Assembly (NCBI RefSeq): GCF_042666655.1
Contig: NZ_JBHTDE010000002.1
Span: 372,001-436,000 of the forward strand
Source of the DNA: Paracraurococcus sp042666655
GTDB lineage: Bacteria > Pseudomonadota > Alphaproteobacteria > Acetobacterales > Acetobacteraceae
Direction: 5' to 3'
DNA length: 64,000 nucleotides
Under the pieces are notes generated by a model. It was not told where the DNA came from. It saw only the letters and a program-made list of their open reading frames with translations, and did not search any database. This document shows, piece after piece, positions 26,338-35,428 of this stretch (the stretch's first letter is position 1; each line of letters opens with the position of its first letter). The translations under genes were made by a program, and so were the position numbers.

Positions 26338-28811
26338 CGCGGGGTGGGGGACGCCAGGCGTTGCGCCAGGGCCGCGAGCCGCAGCCGCCAGCCGGGCAGG
26401 TCGAGCGCCGGTGCCTCGCCGCGCCGCCAGCCGGCCGGGATCTCCTGGCGCAGCTCGGCCAGTAGCGTGCGGGCGCCGGCGTCGCGCGCCGCGGCCGCCT
26501 CCAGCCACAGCATCCAGCGCAGGTCGGCGACGCCGCGGCCGATCTGCAGCAGCCGCAGGTCGAGGTCGGGCACCGCGGCGCAGGGTTCCGGCTGCATCGG
26601 GTAGAGCTGCACGTCGGCCTCCCCGCTATCCGTCGGGTCGAAGGGATCGGCCCCGATCGCCCGACCATGCCATTGCAGGTAGCCGGCCGCGCCGGTCCGC
26701 CACAGGTGGAATCCCGCTGCGACCTCGACATCCGGCATATTGTACAACCAGGGCGTGGGGCCCGTCTTGCGCCAGCGCGCGATTTCCTGCGCGTCGATGC
26801 CGAAGCCAGCGTTGAGCAGCACCACGTCGAACAGCCCCAGCAGCTGCCGGTCGGCTGGACGGTTGAGCTGCCCGGCGACCCGTGCCTTCGGGTCACCGAG
26901 CCGGATGGCGCCGCGCAGCCGTTCCAGGTCGGCGGGCAGCGAGCCGGGGTTGCCCGGCTCGTCGGCGATGCTCCAGACCGGCGCCACCAGGCCGCGCGCG
27001 GCGAAGGCGCCGGCGATCTGCTGCATCAGCTCCGGCAGCAAAGCGATGCCGCGCGCCTCGACCATCCGCTTGATCGGCGTATAGGCCAGCAGGTCCATGG
27101 CGAACCCGGCCTCCCGCGCCAGGCCGAGGTCGGCGGCGATGCCGCGCGCATCGCCCGGCCAGGGGGTAGCCAGCGCAGGAGACAGCCCGGTCAGGCCGAG
27201 GCCGCGCATCGTCCGCAACTCGCACACCATGCCCAGCCGGGTCAGCTGGGTCAGCTCGGGGAACCAAGCCGCGTAGGGCGCCCAGTCGTGGTAGATGCCG
27301 ACCGGCCGGTCGGCCGCGGGCAGGGTGACGGCGGGGACGTCCACCACCAGCGGCACCGCGGCGGCGCGGCCGCGGCTTTGGACCAGCAGGGTACCGGTAT
27401 AGCGGCCGGGTGCTGCGTCCTCCGGCACCCGGAACAACATGTTCAGCCGGCGCGGCACGCCGGGCCGCAAGGTCAGCCGCGCCAGCTCGCCGCGGAGCTG
27501 CTCGGCTTCCAGGGTCACTTGCCCGGCCGAGGGGTTGTGCCGGGTGTAGCGCCAATGGCCCCAGCGCAGCTCTGCCGGCAGGGCGCGGCCGTTGTGTGTG
27601 GGCGGGATCAGCGTGACTCGCGGCGCGTCGTCGGCCTCAGGCGCCGCCACCATGGCGTCGAGCCAACCGATGGTGCCGCGGGCAATGGCGGGCGGCGGCG
27701 GGACAGTAGGGCCGGGCTGCCAGTCCGCCTGGGCCGGGTTGCCCTGCGGCAACAGGCCGAGCGCCAGGGTCTTCGCCGGCGGGCCGACCCTCGGTCCCAC
27801 GACCGGCCAAGCCTCCAGGACCCGCTCGCGCCGCGCCGCCTCGACCAACCGCAGCGCCGCCTGGCCAGTGTCGGCGGGCTCAACCAGCAGGGCCGAGAGA
27901 TAGGTCGCCTCGATGGTGTTGCCGGCGAGCTCGACCACGATGCGGCCGTCCTTGACCTCGACCGTCTGGGTCAGCAGGCCGCCGCGGCGGGCATAGAAGG
28001 CGGTCCAGGGGTCGGTGACGTCCTCCGCCTCGCGGCCGGCGTAATAGACCTCGCGCAGCCATTGCTCCGGCGTCTTGAGGTACCAGACCGGGGCGGCGCC
28101 GTTGACCAGGACGCGGCGCTGCAGGGGATGCGGGAGGTATTCCCAGTCGCCCGGGTCCTCGGTCCAGAGCGAGACGTCCCAGCGCCCGTTCGGCCAGGGC
28201 AGCACGAAGCGCTCGACCCCGCGCAGCCCGGTGCCGATCAGCGGTTGCTGCGACGACCGGCGGATCGGCACGCGCGGGCTGGCGCCGTTCTCGATGCGTG
28301 GGTCCTCGACCGGGACGCGGGTGAAGCCGGGGAAGACCGGCGCATCGTTCGGCCCAAAGGACAGGGCGGCGACATCGGCCGGCAAGATTACCGGGGTTTC
28401 CGCCCGCAGGGCGGTGATGCGGACCGGGGCGGCGCCGTAGCCGGTGTTGACGATGATCCGGCGGATCGTCCTGGCATTGAGGAAGCGGCCGGAGGGCGTC
28501 CGCCAGGCGCCGGGTGCGGTGCGGATGCGGAAGGCGCCGGGCAGGACGGTGCGTTCCAGTTCGAACCGGCTGGCGTAATTCGCCGATTGCGCATCATCGA
28601 TGCGCAGCACCAGAACGACCGGGCCGGACTGCAGGTTGTCCCCCTCCAGCACGATTTCCTGCGCCGCGGCGAGGTCGCCGGGGCCGTCGAGCGCGAGCTG
28701 GGTCGGGCCGGGCCGGAAGCCGGCCAAGGGTTGGGCAGGGGCGGGAGAGCCGGCCAGAAGAATGCCCAGCAGGACCAGGACCGTTCCGGCACATGTGGCG
28801 ATGCGTGTCAT
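26334..28811 (-). CDS. Exported glycoside hydrolase-like protein (DUF4091-like C-terminus)
   Basis: An 825-residue secreted protein with a Sec signal (MTRIATCAGTVLVLLGILLA, cleavage near PAPAQP). The first 400 or so residues are beta-rich with no named family. From about residue 490 a TIM-barrel-like region starts (GIYHDWAPYAAWFPELTQL), with PVWSIADEPGNPGSLP holding a candidate catalytic Glu, and then HLWRTGAAGYLQWHGRAIG resembling DUF4091. Such proteins are usually carbohydrate-active. Coupling to the O-antigen ligase-like gene suggests it trims or remodels the same glycan. The exact enzyme activity is unknown. Confidence 0.65.
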   Translation of the reverse strand: MTRIATCAGTVLVLLGILLAGSPAPAQPLAGFRPGPTQLALDGPGDLAAAQEIVLEGDNLQSGPVVLVLRIDDAQSANYASRFELERTVLPGAFRIRTAPGAWRTPSGRFLNARTIRRIIVNTGYGAAPVRITALRAETPVILPADVAALSFGPNDAPVFPGFTRVPVEDPRIENGASPRVPIRRSSQQPLIGTGLRGVERFVLPWPNGRWDVSLWTEDPGDWEYLPHPLQRRVLVNGAAPVWYLKTPEQWLREVYYAGREAEDVTDPWTAFYARRGGLLTQTVEVKDGRIVVELAGNTIEATYLSALLVEPADTGQAALRLVEAARRERVLEAWPVVGPRVGPPAKTLALGLLPQGNPAQADWQPGPTVPPPPAIARGTIGWLDAMVAAPEADDAPRVTLIPPTHNGRALPAELRWGHWRYTRHNPSAGQVTLEAEQLRGELARLTLRPGVPRRLNMLFRVPEDAAPGRYTGTLLVQSRGRAAAVPLVVDVPAVTLPAADRPVGIYHDWAPYAAWFPELTQLTRLGMVCELRTMRGLGLTGLSPALATPWPGDARGIAADLGLAREAGFAMDLLAYTPIKRMVEARGIALLPELMQQIAGAFAARGLVAPVWSIADEPGNPGSLPADLERLRGAIRLGDPKARVAGQLNRPADRQLLGLFDVVLLNAGFGIDAQEIARWRKTGPTPWLYNMPDVEVAAGFHLWRTGAAGYLQWHGRAIGADPFDPTDSGEADVQLYPMQPEPCAAVPDLDLRLLQIGRGVADLRWMLWLEAAAARDAGARTLLAELRQEIPAGWRRGEAPALDLPGWRLRLAALAQRLASPTPR

Positions 28812-28966
28812 GCCCCGCAGATCGCAACCGCCATGCCGTGCCATGCGTCCCTCCCGGCCTCACCTTTCTCGCGAAGCGATGCAAGATGCAATTCGCCTTT
28901 GGCGCGTTGCGTGCAACAAGTGTCCGGCATCGAGCCCTTGACCGCCGACGCCAGGAACCCGCTGCC

Positions 28967-30523
28967 ATGCGCCAAGCCGCCAGCCTGCCCGCCCTGACCC
29001 CGGCCGAAGTCGTCGCCCTTTCGGTCGAGCGGATCGCCATCGTCCTGGTGCTGCTGTTCTTCCTCGGCGGCATCCTTGTCTCCGCCATGAACGGCTACCA
29101 GGGCTCGGACGACGCCCGCTACATCGCCGGCGCCGAGGCCTGGATCGCCGAAGGCGTGCATGTCGCCCGCAACCATTGGGAGACCCGGCTACCCTACGTG
29201 CTGCTGATCGCCGCTACGGGGACGACGGCGACTTCGGTCCTTGCACTGCACATCGTGCTGGGGATGGCGCTGATCCTGATGTCCTGGCGGCTGTCGCGGC
29301 CGGTGATCGGGCCGCGCGCCGCGGTGGCCTTCGCCGCCGTCCTGGCCATGGCGGCCTTCATTCAGCAGATCGCCGGCCGGCTGCAGATCGAGGTGCTGGA
29401 ACTGCTGCTGGCCGGTGCCGCCTTCTGGCTGGTCCGGCAGCGGATCGGCGGCGCCGGGCTGGCGCAGCTGGTCACCGCCGGCTTGCTGCTGGGGTTGGCC
29501 ATCGTCACCCGGCAGACCTCGGCGGCGGTGGCGATCGGGCTCGGGCTGGCGCTGCTGCTGAACCGGCGGCTGGCGGATGGCGTGTCGCTGGCCGCGATGG
29601 CCGCGTTGCCGCTGGTCGCGGAGGCGGCCTTCTACTGGGCCATGACGGGCGACCCGCTGGCCCGGCTTAGGATCGACATGGGCCATGTGCTGGTCGAGGG
29701 CCAGCCGCTACCGGGCGGCGTCTCAACCATGGGCAACCCACTGTTCAACCCGGCGCTGGGCGCTGCCTGGCAGAACTCGACCCAGGGCATCCTGCATGTG
29801 CACTGGACGGTGGATGCTTTCCTGCGGCTGGTAACCTACCCGACCGGGCTGCTGACCTGGGTCCCCGCCCTGGTCCTGCTGGCCGTCCCGCGCTTCACCT
29901 TCGCCGGGCAGCAGCCGGGGCTGCGGCGCGACGTGCTGGTGATGATGGCCTGCGTCTACCTGGTCGTGGTCTTCGTCCTGACCCTGGCGCCGGAGCCGCG
30001 CTACTTCTCCATGGCGACCTACCTGGCGGCGATGGTGCTGGCGCTCGGCCTGACCCGGCTGGCGGAGCGGCGGCCGGGGCTGGCGATCCTCGGCATCCTC
30101 GGTCTGGCGGTGGCCGGGCCGCTCGCCGCCGACCTGAACCCGGCGCCGCGGCCGGTGGTGCCGCAGGTGGTCGCGCTGCTGCAAAGCGGGGCGGCGGGGA
30201 CGGTGCTGCATGTCTCGGGACCGATCGAGGCGACCTCGCGGCTGGCCTTGCGGGAGGCCGGGCTATCGGGTCGGGTGAGCGGGGCGCCGCCGACGGCGGG
30301 GAGCTACTTCCTCGGATTTCCCGGCAACGACGCGCTGGATCTGGAGGCGACCTGCCCCGGCGGGGTGCCGCGGCTGCTGGAGGTGGCGCGGGGCACGACG
30401 TCGTCCAGCCTGGCCTGGGATATGGTGGAGATCCTCCGGCTGGAACCGCTGGTGCCGGCCGAGGCCGCGGCCTACCTGCGGCGGGAACGGTATGTGCCGG
30501 CGCTCTACAAGGTGGGATGCTGA
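28967..30523 (+). CDS. Family 39-type membrane glycosyltransferase (ArnT/PMT-like)
   Basis: A 518-residue membrane glycosyltransferase with about 10 transmembrane segments. After the first helix (IAIVLVLLFFLGGILVSAM) the acidic motif GSDDARYIAGAEAW matches the conserved periplasmic Asp/Glu pair of GT39/ArnT-type enzymes that use polyprenyl-phosphate sugars; a soluble C-terminal domain begins around residue 400. The ATG at 28967 starts MRQAASLPAL. It is divergent from the glycoside hydrolase-like/ligase operon across about 155 bp, consistent with joint function on a cell-surface glycan. Acceptor unknown. Confidence 0.82.
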   Translation: MRQAASLPALTPAEVVALSVERIAIVLVLLFFLGGILVSAMNGYQGSDDARYIAGAEAWIAEGVHVARNHWETRLPYVLLIAATGTTATSVLALHIVLGMALILMSWRLSRPVIGPRAAVAFAAVLAMAAFIQQIAGRLQIEVLELLLAGAAFWLVRQRIGGAGLAQLVTAGLLLGLAIVTRQTSAAVAIGLGLALLLNRRLADGVSLAAMAALPLVAEAAFYWAMTGDPLARLRIDMGHVLVEGQPLPGGVSTMGNPLFNPALGAAWQNSTQGILHVHWTVDAFLRLVTYPTGLLTWVPALVLLAVPRFTFAGQQPGLRRDVLVMMACVYLVVVFVLTLAPEPRYFSMATYLAAMVLALGLTRLAERRPGLAILGILGLAVAGPLAADLNPAPRPVVPQVVALLQSGAAGTVLHVSGPIEATSRLALREAGLSGRVSGAPPTAGSYFLGFPGNDALDLEATCPGGVPRLLEVARGTTSSSLAWDMVEILRLEPLVPAEAAAYLRRERYVPALYKVGC

Positions 30524-30586
30524 GATGGGACAGGGCCGGGAAGGGAGTATTCCCCTTTCTGGCCTTGTCGATCCATGGGACGGAGC

Positions 30587-31873
30587 CTACGCGTCCAGGC
30601 TTGCGAGCGCCTGGGCGAGGTCGGCGATCAGGTCGTCCGGATGCTCGATGCCGATGCTGAGGCGGACCAGGCCTGCGGTCACCCCGATCCGCGCCCGGAC
30701 CGCCTCCGGCACCCCGGAATGGGTGGTCGAGGCCGGGTGGCTGGCGAGCGATTCGGTGCCGCCCAGGCTGACCGCCAGTTTGAAGACCCGCAGCGCATTG
30801 AGCACCCGGAAGGCCGTCGCCTGACCGCCGGCGATCTCGATGCTGAAGGTCGAGCCCGGCCCGCTGCATTGCACGTCGTAGATCCGGCGGGCCGGGCTGC
30901 CCTCGGCCAGGTGGTTCAGGGCATGCACTGCCGTGATCCGAGGATGCCGCTCGAGAAACTCGGCCACCGCCTCGGCATTCCGCGCCGCGGCCCGCATCCG
31001 CAGCGACAATGTTTCCAACGACCGTCCCAGCATCCAGCAGGAATGCGGGTCGAGCTGGGTGCCGATGGCGCCGCGCAGCAGCCGGATGGGCCGCAGCATC
31101 GCCTTGCTGCCGACCGCGGCGCCGGCGACCAGGTCGCTGTGCCCGCCGACATACTTGGTCAGGGAATAGAGCACCACGTCGACACCATGTCGCAATGGCT
31201 GCTGGAAGACCGGGCCCAGCATCGTGTTGTCGCAGGCGATCACCGGGCGGTGGCCCTGCGCCTCGCCGATCCGGTCGGCCACGGCGCGGATCGCCGCTAG
31301 GTCCACCAGTGTGTTCAGCGGATTGGAAGGGCTCTCCACCAGCACCAGGCTGACCCGGCCGCGATTCATGGCGCGGGTCGCCGCGGCCTCGATCGCGGCG
31401 GGGCCGGTGCCGTCCGGGAAGCCTTCGGAGGCGATGCCGAATTCCGCCATGCTGCGCGCCAGCAGGGTCTCGGTCCCGCCGTAGAGCGGCTGGCTGTGCA
31501 GGATGGCGTCGCCCGGCCGGGCATAGGCCAGGATGGTGGTGGCGATCGCCGCCATGCCGGAGCCGAAGACCAGCGCCGTCTCTGCGCCGTCCCAGACCGA
31601 TAGACGGTCCTCGACGATCTCGCTGTTCGGATGGTTGAAGCGGGAATAGACGAGGCCGGCGCCGCCCGCCGGCGCCTCCTTCCGCCCGGCCACCACGTCG
31701 AAGTAAGCTTGGCCTTCTTCCGCCGAGCGGAAGGCAAAGGTCGAGGTGAGGAAGACCGGCGGCTTGACCGAGCCCTCCGACAAAGCGGGGTCATAGCCAT
31801 AGCCAAGCATGAGCGTCTCGGGGCTCAGCCGGTGGTTGCCGATCATCGTCTGGTGGCTGCGGTCCTCGGCCAT
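30587..31873 (-). CDS. Cystathionine gamma-synthase family PLP-dependent enzyme
   Basis: A 428-residue Cys/Met-metabolism PLP enzyme (fold type I). Landmarks are VYSRFNHPN near residue 75, FGSGMAAIATTIL near 102, SQPLYGGTETLL near 127, ESPSNPLNTLVDL near 185, and the Schiff-base Lys in SLTKYVGGHSD near 240; LGGTESLASHPASTTH is at the C-terminal end. The family includes cystathionine gamma-synthase, methionine gamma-lyase and O-acetylhomoserine sulfhydrylase, and the motifs do not separate them with certainty. It follows the isochorismatase-fold gene by 44 bases on the same strand. Confidence 0.9.
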   Translation of the reverse strand: MAEDRSHQTMIGNHRLSPETLMLGYGYDPALSEGSVKPPVFLTSTFAFRSAEEGQAYFDVVAGRKEAPAGGAGLVYSRFNHPNSEIVEDRLSVWDGAETALVFGSGMAAIATTILAYARPGDAILHSQPLYGGTETLLARSMAEFGIASEGFPDGTGPAAIEAAATRAMNRGRVSLVLVESPSNPLNTLVDLAAIRAVADRIGEAQGHRPVIACDNTMLGPVFQQPLRHGVDVVLYSLTKYVGGHSDLVAGAAVGSKAMLRPIRLLRGAIGTQLDPHSCWMLGRSLETLSLRMRAAARNAEAVAEFLERHPRITAVHALNHLAEGSPARRIYDVQCSGPGSTFSIEIAGGQATAFRVLNALRVFKLAVSLGGTESLASHPASTTHSGVPEAVRARIGVTAGLVRLSIGIEHPDDLIADLAQALASLDA

Positions 31874-31917
31874 GGAAGCCTCCTGTCCACCTCCTCAACG
31901 CGGCCCGGGCGCGGGCG

Positions 31918-32526
31918 TTAGCGCCATGCCCGCAGGATCTCCTCCGCCGTCGCCGCTTCCACCTGCTGCCCGTAGCGCTCGTGGTAGAGGCTCAGCAGCG
32001 CGTCATGGGTGTGGTCGGAGGAACTGCAGATCGCATCCGTCGCCACCACCACGCGGTAGCCGCGGTCGACCGCGCCCAGCACGGCGGCGAGGACGCAGAC
32101 GTCGGTCTCGGCACCGCTGACCACCAGCGTGTCGGTGCCGCGTGCCTGCAGCAGCTCGTGCAGGCCGCTATCCACCCAGGGGCTGTAGACCCGCTTGTCC
32201 ACCACCGCGGCCGGCGGCGCGAAGCGGGCCAGGGACGGGATCAGTTCGACCGCTTCGGGCGGCAGCGCCGCCAGCGTCATCGACGACCAGCGTTCCCAGT
32301 AGCGGCGCCAAGTGCCACGGCCCTCGCCGGGCCGACCGGCGGGGACGAAGCGGGTGAAGACGGTGCGGTCGGGATGAGCGGCGACCAGGCGCTCTACCAA
32401 GGGCAGCACGCGCGTCATCCAGGGCGTGTGCCATTCCGTCTGGCCGGCGAACAAATTCTGCATGTCGATGCAGAGATGGGCGCAGCGCGGACTCAGTGGC
32501 CCGTGCGGCAGGGCGTCCTGCGGCAT
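31918..32526 (-). CDS. Isochorismatase family cysteine hydrolase
   Basis: A 202-residue member of the isochorismatase/nicotinamidase superfamily. The catalytic triad is visible: Asp in CIDMQNLFAG (about residue 21), Lys in VVDKRVYSPW (about 110) and Cys in GAETDVCVLAAVLG (about 145). The DxH metal site of true nicotinamidases is absent, so PncA is unlikely. The ATG at the complement of 32524-32526 has GGAGA upstream. The position between nadE and the CGS-family gene invites a link to NAD metabolism, but this is only contextual. The substrate is probably an amide or ureide. Confidence 0.88.
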   Translation of the reverse strand: MPQDALPHGPLSPRCAHLCIDMQNLFAGQTEWHTPWMTRVLPLVERLVAAHPDRTVFTRFVPAGRPGEGRGTWRRYWERWSSMTLAALPPEAVELIPSLARFAPPAAVVDKRVYSPWVDSGLHELLQARGTDTLVVSGAETDVCVLAAVLGAVDRGYRVVVATDAICSSSDHTHDALLSLYHERYGQQVEAATAEEILRAWR

Positions 32527-32581
32527 GATATGTCTCCCAGTCCGCCCGCTAACGGGCGGGCGGGGCGGGGGATGCCACGGC

Positions 32582-34624
32582 TTACGCCTCCGGGACGTTC
32601 TTGCGCAGTTCCTCCAGCCATATCCGCGCATTGCCATCGGACGGGGCGCGCCAGTCGCCGCGCGGCGACAGTGAGCCGCCGGCGGCGACCTTCGGGCCGT
32701 TCGGCATGGCGCTGCGCTTGAACTGGCTGAAGCCGAAGAAGCGCTGCACGAAGACCTCCAGCCACCGGCGGATGTCGGCCAGCGGGTAGGCGAAACGCTT
32801 TTCCGCCGGAAAATGCGGCGGCCAACTGCCGCGCGCCGCGTCGCCCCAGGCCCGCAATGCAAGGAAGGCGATCTTCGACGGGCGGAAACCGTAGCGCAGC
32901 GTGTAGTACAGGTTGAAATCCTGCAGTGCATAAGGCCCGACCTTGGCCTCGGTGCTCTGGATCGTCTGGCCTTCGGTCGCCGGAATCAGCTCTGGCGAAA
33001 TCTCGGTGTCGAGGATATCCGCCAATACGGCAGCGACCTCGGCATCGAAGTCCCCCGACGCCCCGACCCAGCGGATCAAATGCTGGATCAGCGTCTTCGG
33101 CACCCCCGCATTGACGTTGTAGTGCGACATCTGGTCGCCGACACCATAGGTGCACCAACCCAAGGCGAGCTCCGAGAGGTCGCCTGTGCCGAGGACGATG
33201 CCGTCGACGAAATTGGCAGCGCGGAACAGGTAGTCGGTGCGCAGGCCGGCCTGCACATTCTCAAAGGTGATGTCGTAGACCGGCTCGCCGCGTGAATAGG
33301 GGTGGCCCAGGTCGGCCAGCATCTGCCGCGCCGCCGGGCGGATATCCAGCTCATGCGCGGTGACGCCGAGCGCGGCCATCAGCCGGTGCGCATTGCCCTT
33401 GGTGCCGTCCGAGGTGGCGAAGCCGGGCATCGTGTAGGCGACGATGTCGGTGCGCGGTTTGCCCAGCAGGTCCATCGCCTTGGCGGCGACGATCAACGCA
33501 TGGGTGCTGTCGAGGCCGCCGGAGACGCCGATCACCAGCCGCTTGATGCGTGCCGCCTCCAGCCGCTGGGTCAGGCCGGCGACCTGGATGTTGTAGGCCT
33601 CGTAGCAGTCCTGGGCGAGGCGCTCGGGGTTGGCGGGGACGAAGGGGAAGCGCTCGATCGGCCGCTCGAAGCCGATATCGTCCTCCGGCGGATCGAGCCG
33701 GAAGGGGATCGTGCGGAAGCCGGCCGCGGCCGGTGTGTTGCGGCGGTTGTCGTCGAAGGTACCCTGGCGCATGCGCTCCTGCCGGAGCAGGTCGAGATCC
33801 ACGTCGGCCAGGGCGTACTGCGCGCCGCGCGGGAAGCGGGCGGTCTCCGCCAGCAGGGTGCCGTTCTCCCAGATCTCGGCCTGGCCGTCCCAGGCGACCT
33901 CAGTGGTCGATTCGCCGGCGCCGGCGGCGGTATAGGCATAGGCCGCGAGGCAGCGGGCCGATTGCGACTGGCAGAGCATCCGCCGGGTCTCCGCCTTGCC
34001 GATGGTGATCGGGCTGCCGGAGATGTTCAGCAACACGGTCGCGCCGGCCAGGGCGGCGGGACCGCTGGGTGGGATCGGCACCCAGAAATCCTCGCAGATT
34101 TCGGTGTGCAGGATCAGGCCGGGAACATCTTCCGCGGCGAAGAGCAGGGCGGCGGCGAAGGGGGCGACTTCCCCGGCAAAGCGGATCTCGCCGGTCGGCG
34201 CGGCGTCGCCCGGAGCGACCTGGCGCTTTTCGTAGAACTCGCGGTAGTTCGGCAGATAGCTTTTCGGCACCACGCCTAGCAGCCGGCCGCGATGGATCAC
34301 CAGGGCGGTGTTGTAGATCCGGCCGGCATGCTGCACCGGCGCTCCCACCACCAGCACTGGCCGCAAGGTGCGGGACGCCTCCAGCAGCCTGGCTGCCGCC
34401 GCTTCCACCGCCTCCAGCAGGGCGTCCTGCAGCAGCAGATCCTCGATCGAGTAGCCGGACAAGGCGAGTTCCGGGAAGGCTGAGACCGCCACGCCGCGGG
34501 CGTCGCACTCGCGCGCCACCTCCAGGATGGCCGCCGCATTCGTTGCCGGGTCGGCAAGCGCGGTGCGGATGGTACAGGCGGCGACCCGGGCAAAGCCGTG
34601 GCCATAGAGGGACTCGAAGCGCAT
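32582..34624 (-). CDS. nadE: Glutamine-dependent NAD(+) synthetase
   Basis: A 680-residue fused NAD synthetase, the usual length for the glutamine-dependent type. The N-terminal nitrilase-like glutaminase shows Glu in FPELALSGYSIEDLLLQ, Lys in VVPKSYLPNYREFYEKR and Cys in EICEDFWVP. The C-terminal synthetase domain has the P-loop VIGVSGGLDSTHAL near residue 365, then GTGDLSELALGWCTYG. It makes NAD from deamido-NAD, glutamine and ATP, the last step of NAD biosynthesis. The start MRFESLYGHGF is the family N-terminus. Confidence 0.96.
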   Translation of the reverse strand: MRFESLYGHGFARVAACTIRTALADPATNAAAILEVARECDARGVAVSAFPELALSGYSIEDLLLQDALLEAVEAAAARLLEASRTLRPVLVVGAPVQHAGRIYNTALVIHRGRLLGVVPKSYLPNYREFYEKRQVAPGDAAPTGEIRFAGEVAPFAAALLFAAEDVPGLILHTEICEDFWVPIPPSGPAALAGATVLLNISGSPITIGKAETRRMLCQSQSARCLAAYAYTAAGAGESTTEVAWDGQAEIWENGTLLAETARFPRGAQYALADVDLDLLRQERMRQGTFDDNRRNTPAAAGFRTIPFRLDPPEDDIGFERPIERFPFVPANPERLAQDCYEAYNIQVAGLTQRLEAARIKRLVIGVSGGLDSTHALIVAAKAMDLLGKPRTDIVAYTMPGFATSDGTKGNAHRLMAALGVTAHELDIRPAARQMLADLGHPYSRGEPVYDITFENVQAGLRTDYLFRAANFVDGIVLGTGDLSELALGWCTYGVGDQMSHYNVNAGVPKTLIQHLIRWVGASGDFDAEVAAVLADILDTEISPELIPATEGQTIQSTEAKVGPYALQDFNLYYTLRYGFRPSKIAFLALRAWGDAARGSWPPHFPAEKRFAYPLADIRRWLEVFVQRFFGFSQFKRSAMPNGPKVAAGGSLSPRGDWRAPSDGNARIWLEELRKNVPEA

Positions 34625-35428
34625 CGGGGACCCAGGGCTGGAGTTACGGAAATGGGGTGGATTGGGGGAGCCGAGTGTAACGCCTTAGCCTTGTACAGTC
34701 GTCATCCTCGACTGCGGTTCACCCCCACCCGGGAGGCGGCCCTGGCCGAAAAGCGGACACAGGGGCGTGGAGTCCCGTTGCGAATCCCGATGGGTGCGCT
34801 GATCGTGCGCTGCAGCAACGTGGATTTCCGCGCGCTGATTTCTCGGACATTTCCTCCTAAACTCGGCGGCGGCTCAGGGTGCCGCCTTCTTTGCCGGCGG
34901 CAGGACTCCCGATGCCGGAATCTCACAGACTTCCCAGTCTGCCGTCCAAGATGCCCCAAGGGGTGGTGGTGCCACCATGCGACATCGCGCGTCGGAACGC
35001 TGCGGGTCGCCTAGCCGGACCCGCACGTCCCGGGGCCACGGTCAGGCGGATCCACGAATATTCGATCCGTGCCGAAAATATAATACTGCCGTGAGTGTAG
35101 TTCCGGAAGCCTAGTGCTGCCTGGACACGGGCAACCCGCCCTGCGTACAGCAAAGATGCGGTCGGCTTCGCAGGCGCAGCAAAATACTCACTGAGTTGTG
35201 AGGCAGACGCGTGCAGGACTGTCCCTCGGTAGCGGCCGAGGACTCAACCGGGCGTTGGGCGGATGCAGGGAATAGGCATGGCGATTATTGGCCAGCGGCG
35301 AGACCGGCCGGGACTGCACGCCGGCGCCGACCTGTGACGGCTGCGCAATATCGCCGACCGGACCGGTGCATCCATGCACCGGGGCCGGACAGGCCACCCA
35401 TGACTGACCGGCAGGCGGAGACAGCGCG
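34625..35428. other. 804-bp gene-free interval
   Basis: No convincing coding region was found on either strand; the short open frames have no recognisable motifs. Two structures stand out. A GGCGGC/GCCGCC stem with a 7-base loop (34868-34886) is followed by TTCTTT on the plus strand, like a weak terminator. A locally A/T-rich patch (about 35055-35090) contains GAATATTC and TATAAT in otherwise G+C-rich DNA. It may hold the promoter and leader of the glycan cluster beginning at 35429. Confidence 0.6.
35079..35084 (+). promoter_or_regulatory. Candidate -10 box (TATAAT) upstream of glycan cluster
   Basis: An exact TATAAT in an A/T-rich island within very G+C-rich DNA, about 345 bases before the first gene of the methyltransferase/glycosyltransferase run. 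No strong TTGACA-like -35 was found at the expected spacing, so the call rests on the -10 sequence and local composition only. Confidence 0.25.

Noticed and set aside
24973..26604. A 543-codon plus-strand frame
   Set aside because: Antisense to the O-antigen ligase-like gene and highly biased in Asp, Glu, His and Gly; the minus strand has clear membrane segments and motifs.
26667..28997. A 776-codon plus-strand frame
   Set aside because: Antisense to the glycosidase-like gene, low-complexity composition, no domain; the minus strand has a signal peptide and coupled neighbour.
31918..32526. Nicotinamidase (PncA) assignment for the hydrolase
   Set aside because: The catalytic triad fits the superfamily, but the DxH metal-binding motif of PncA is absent.
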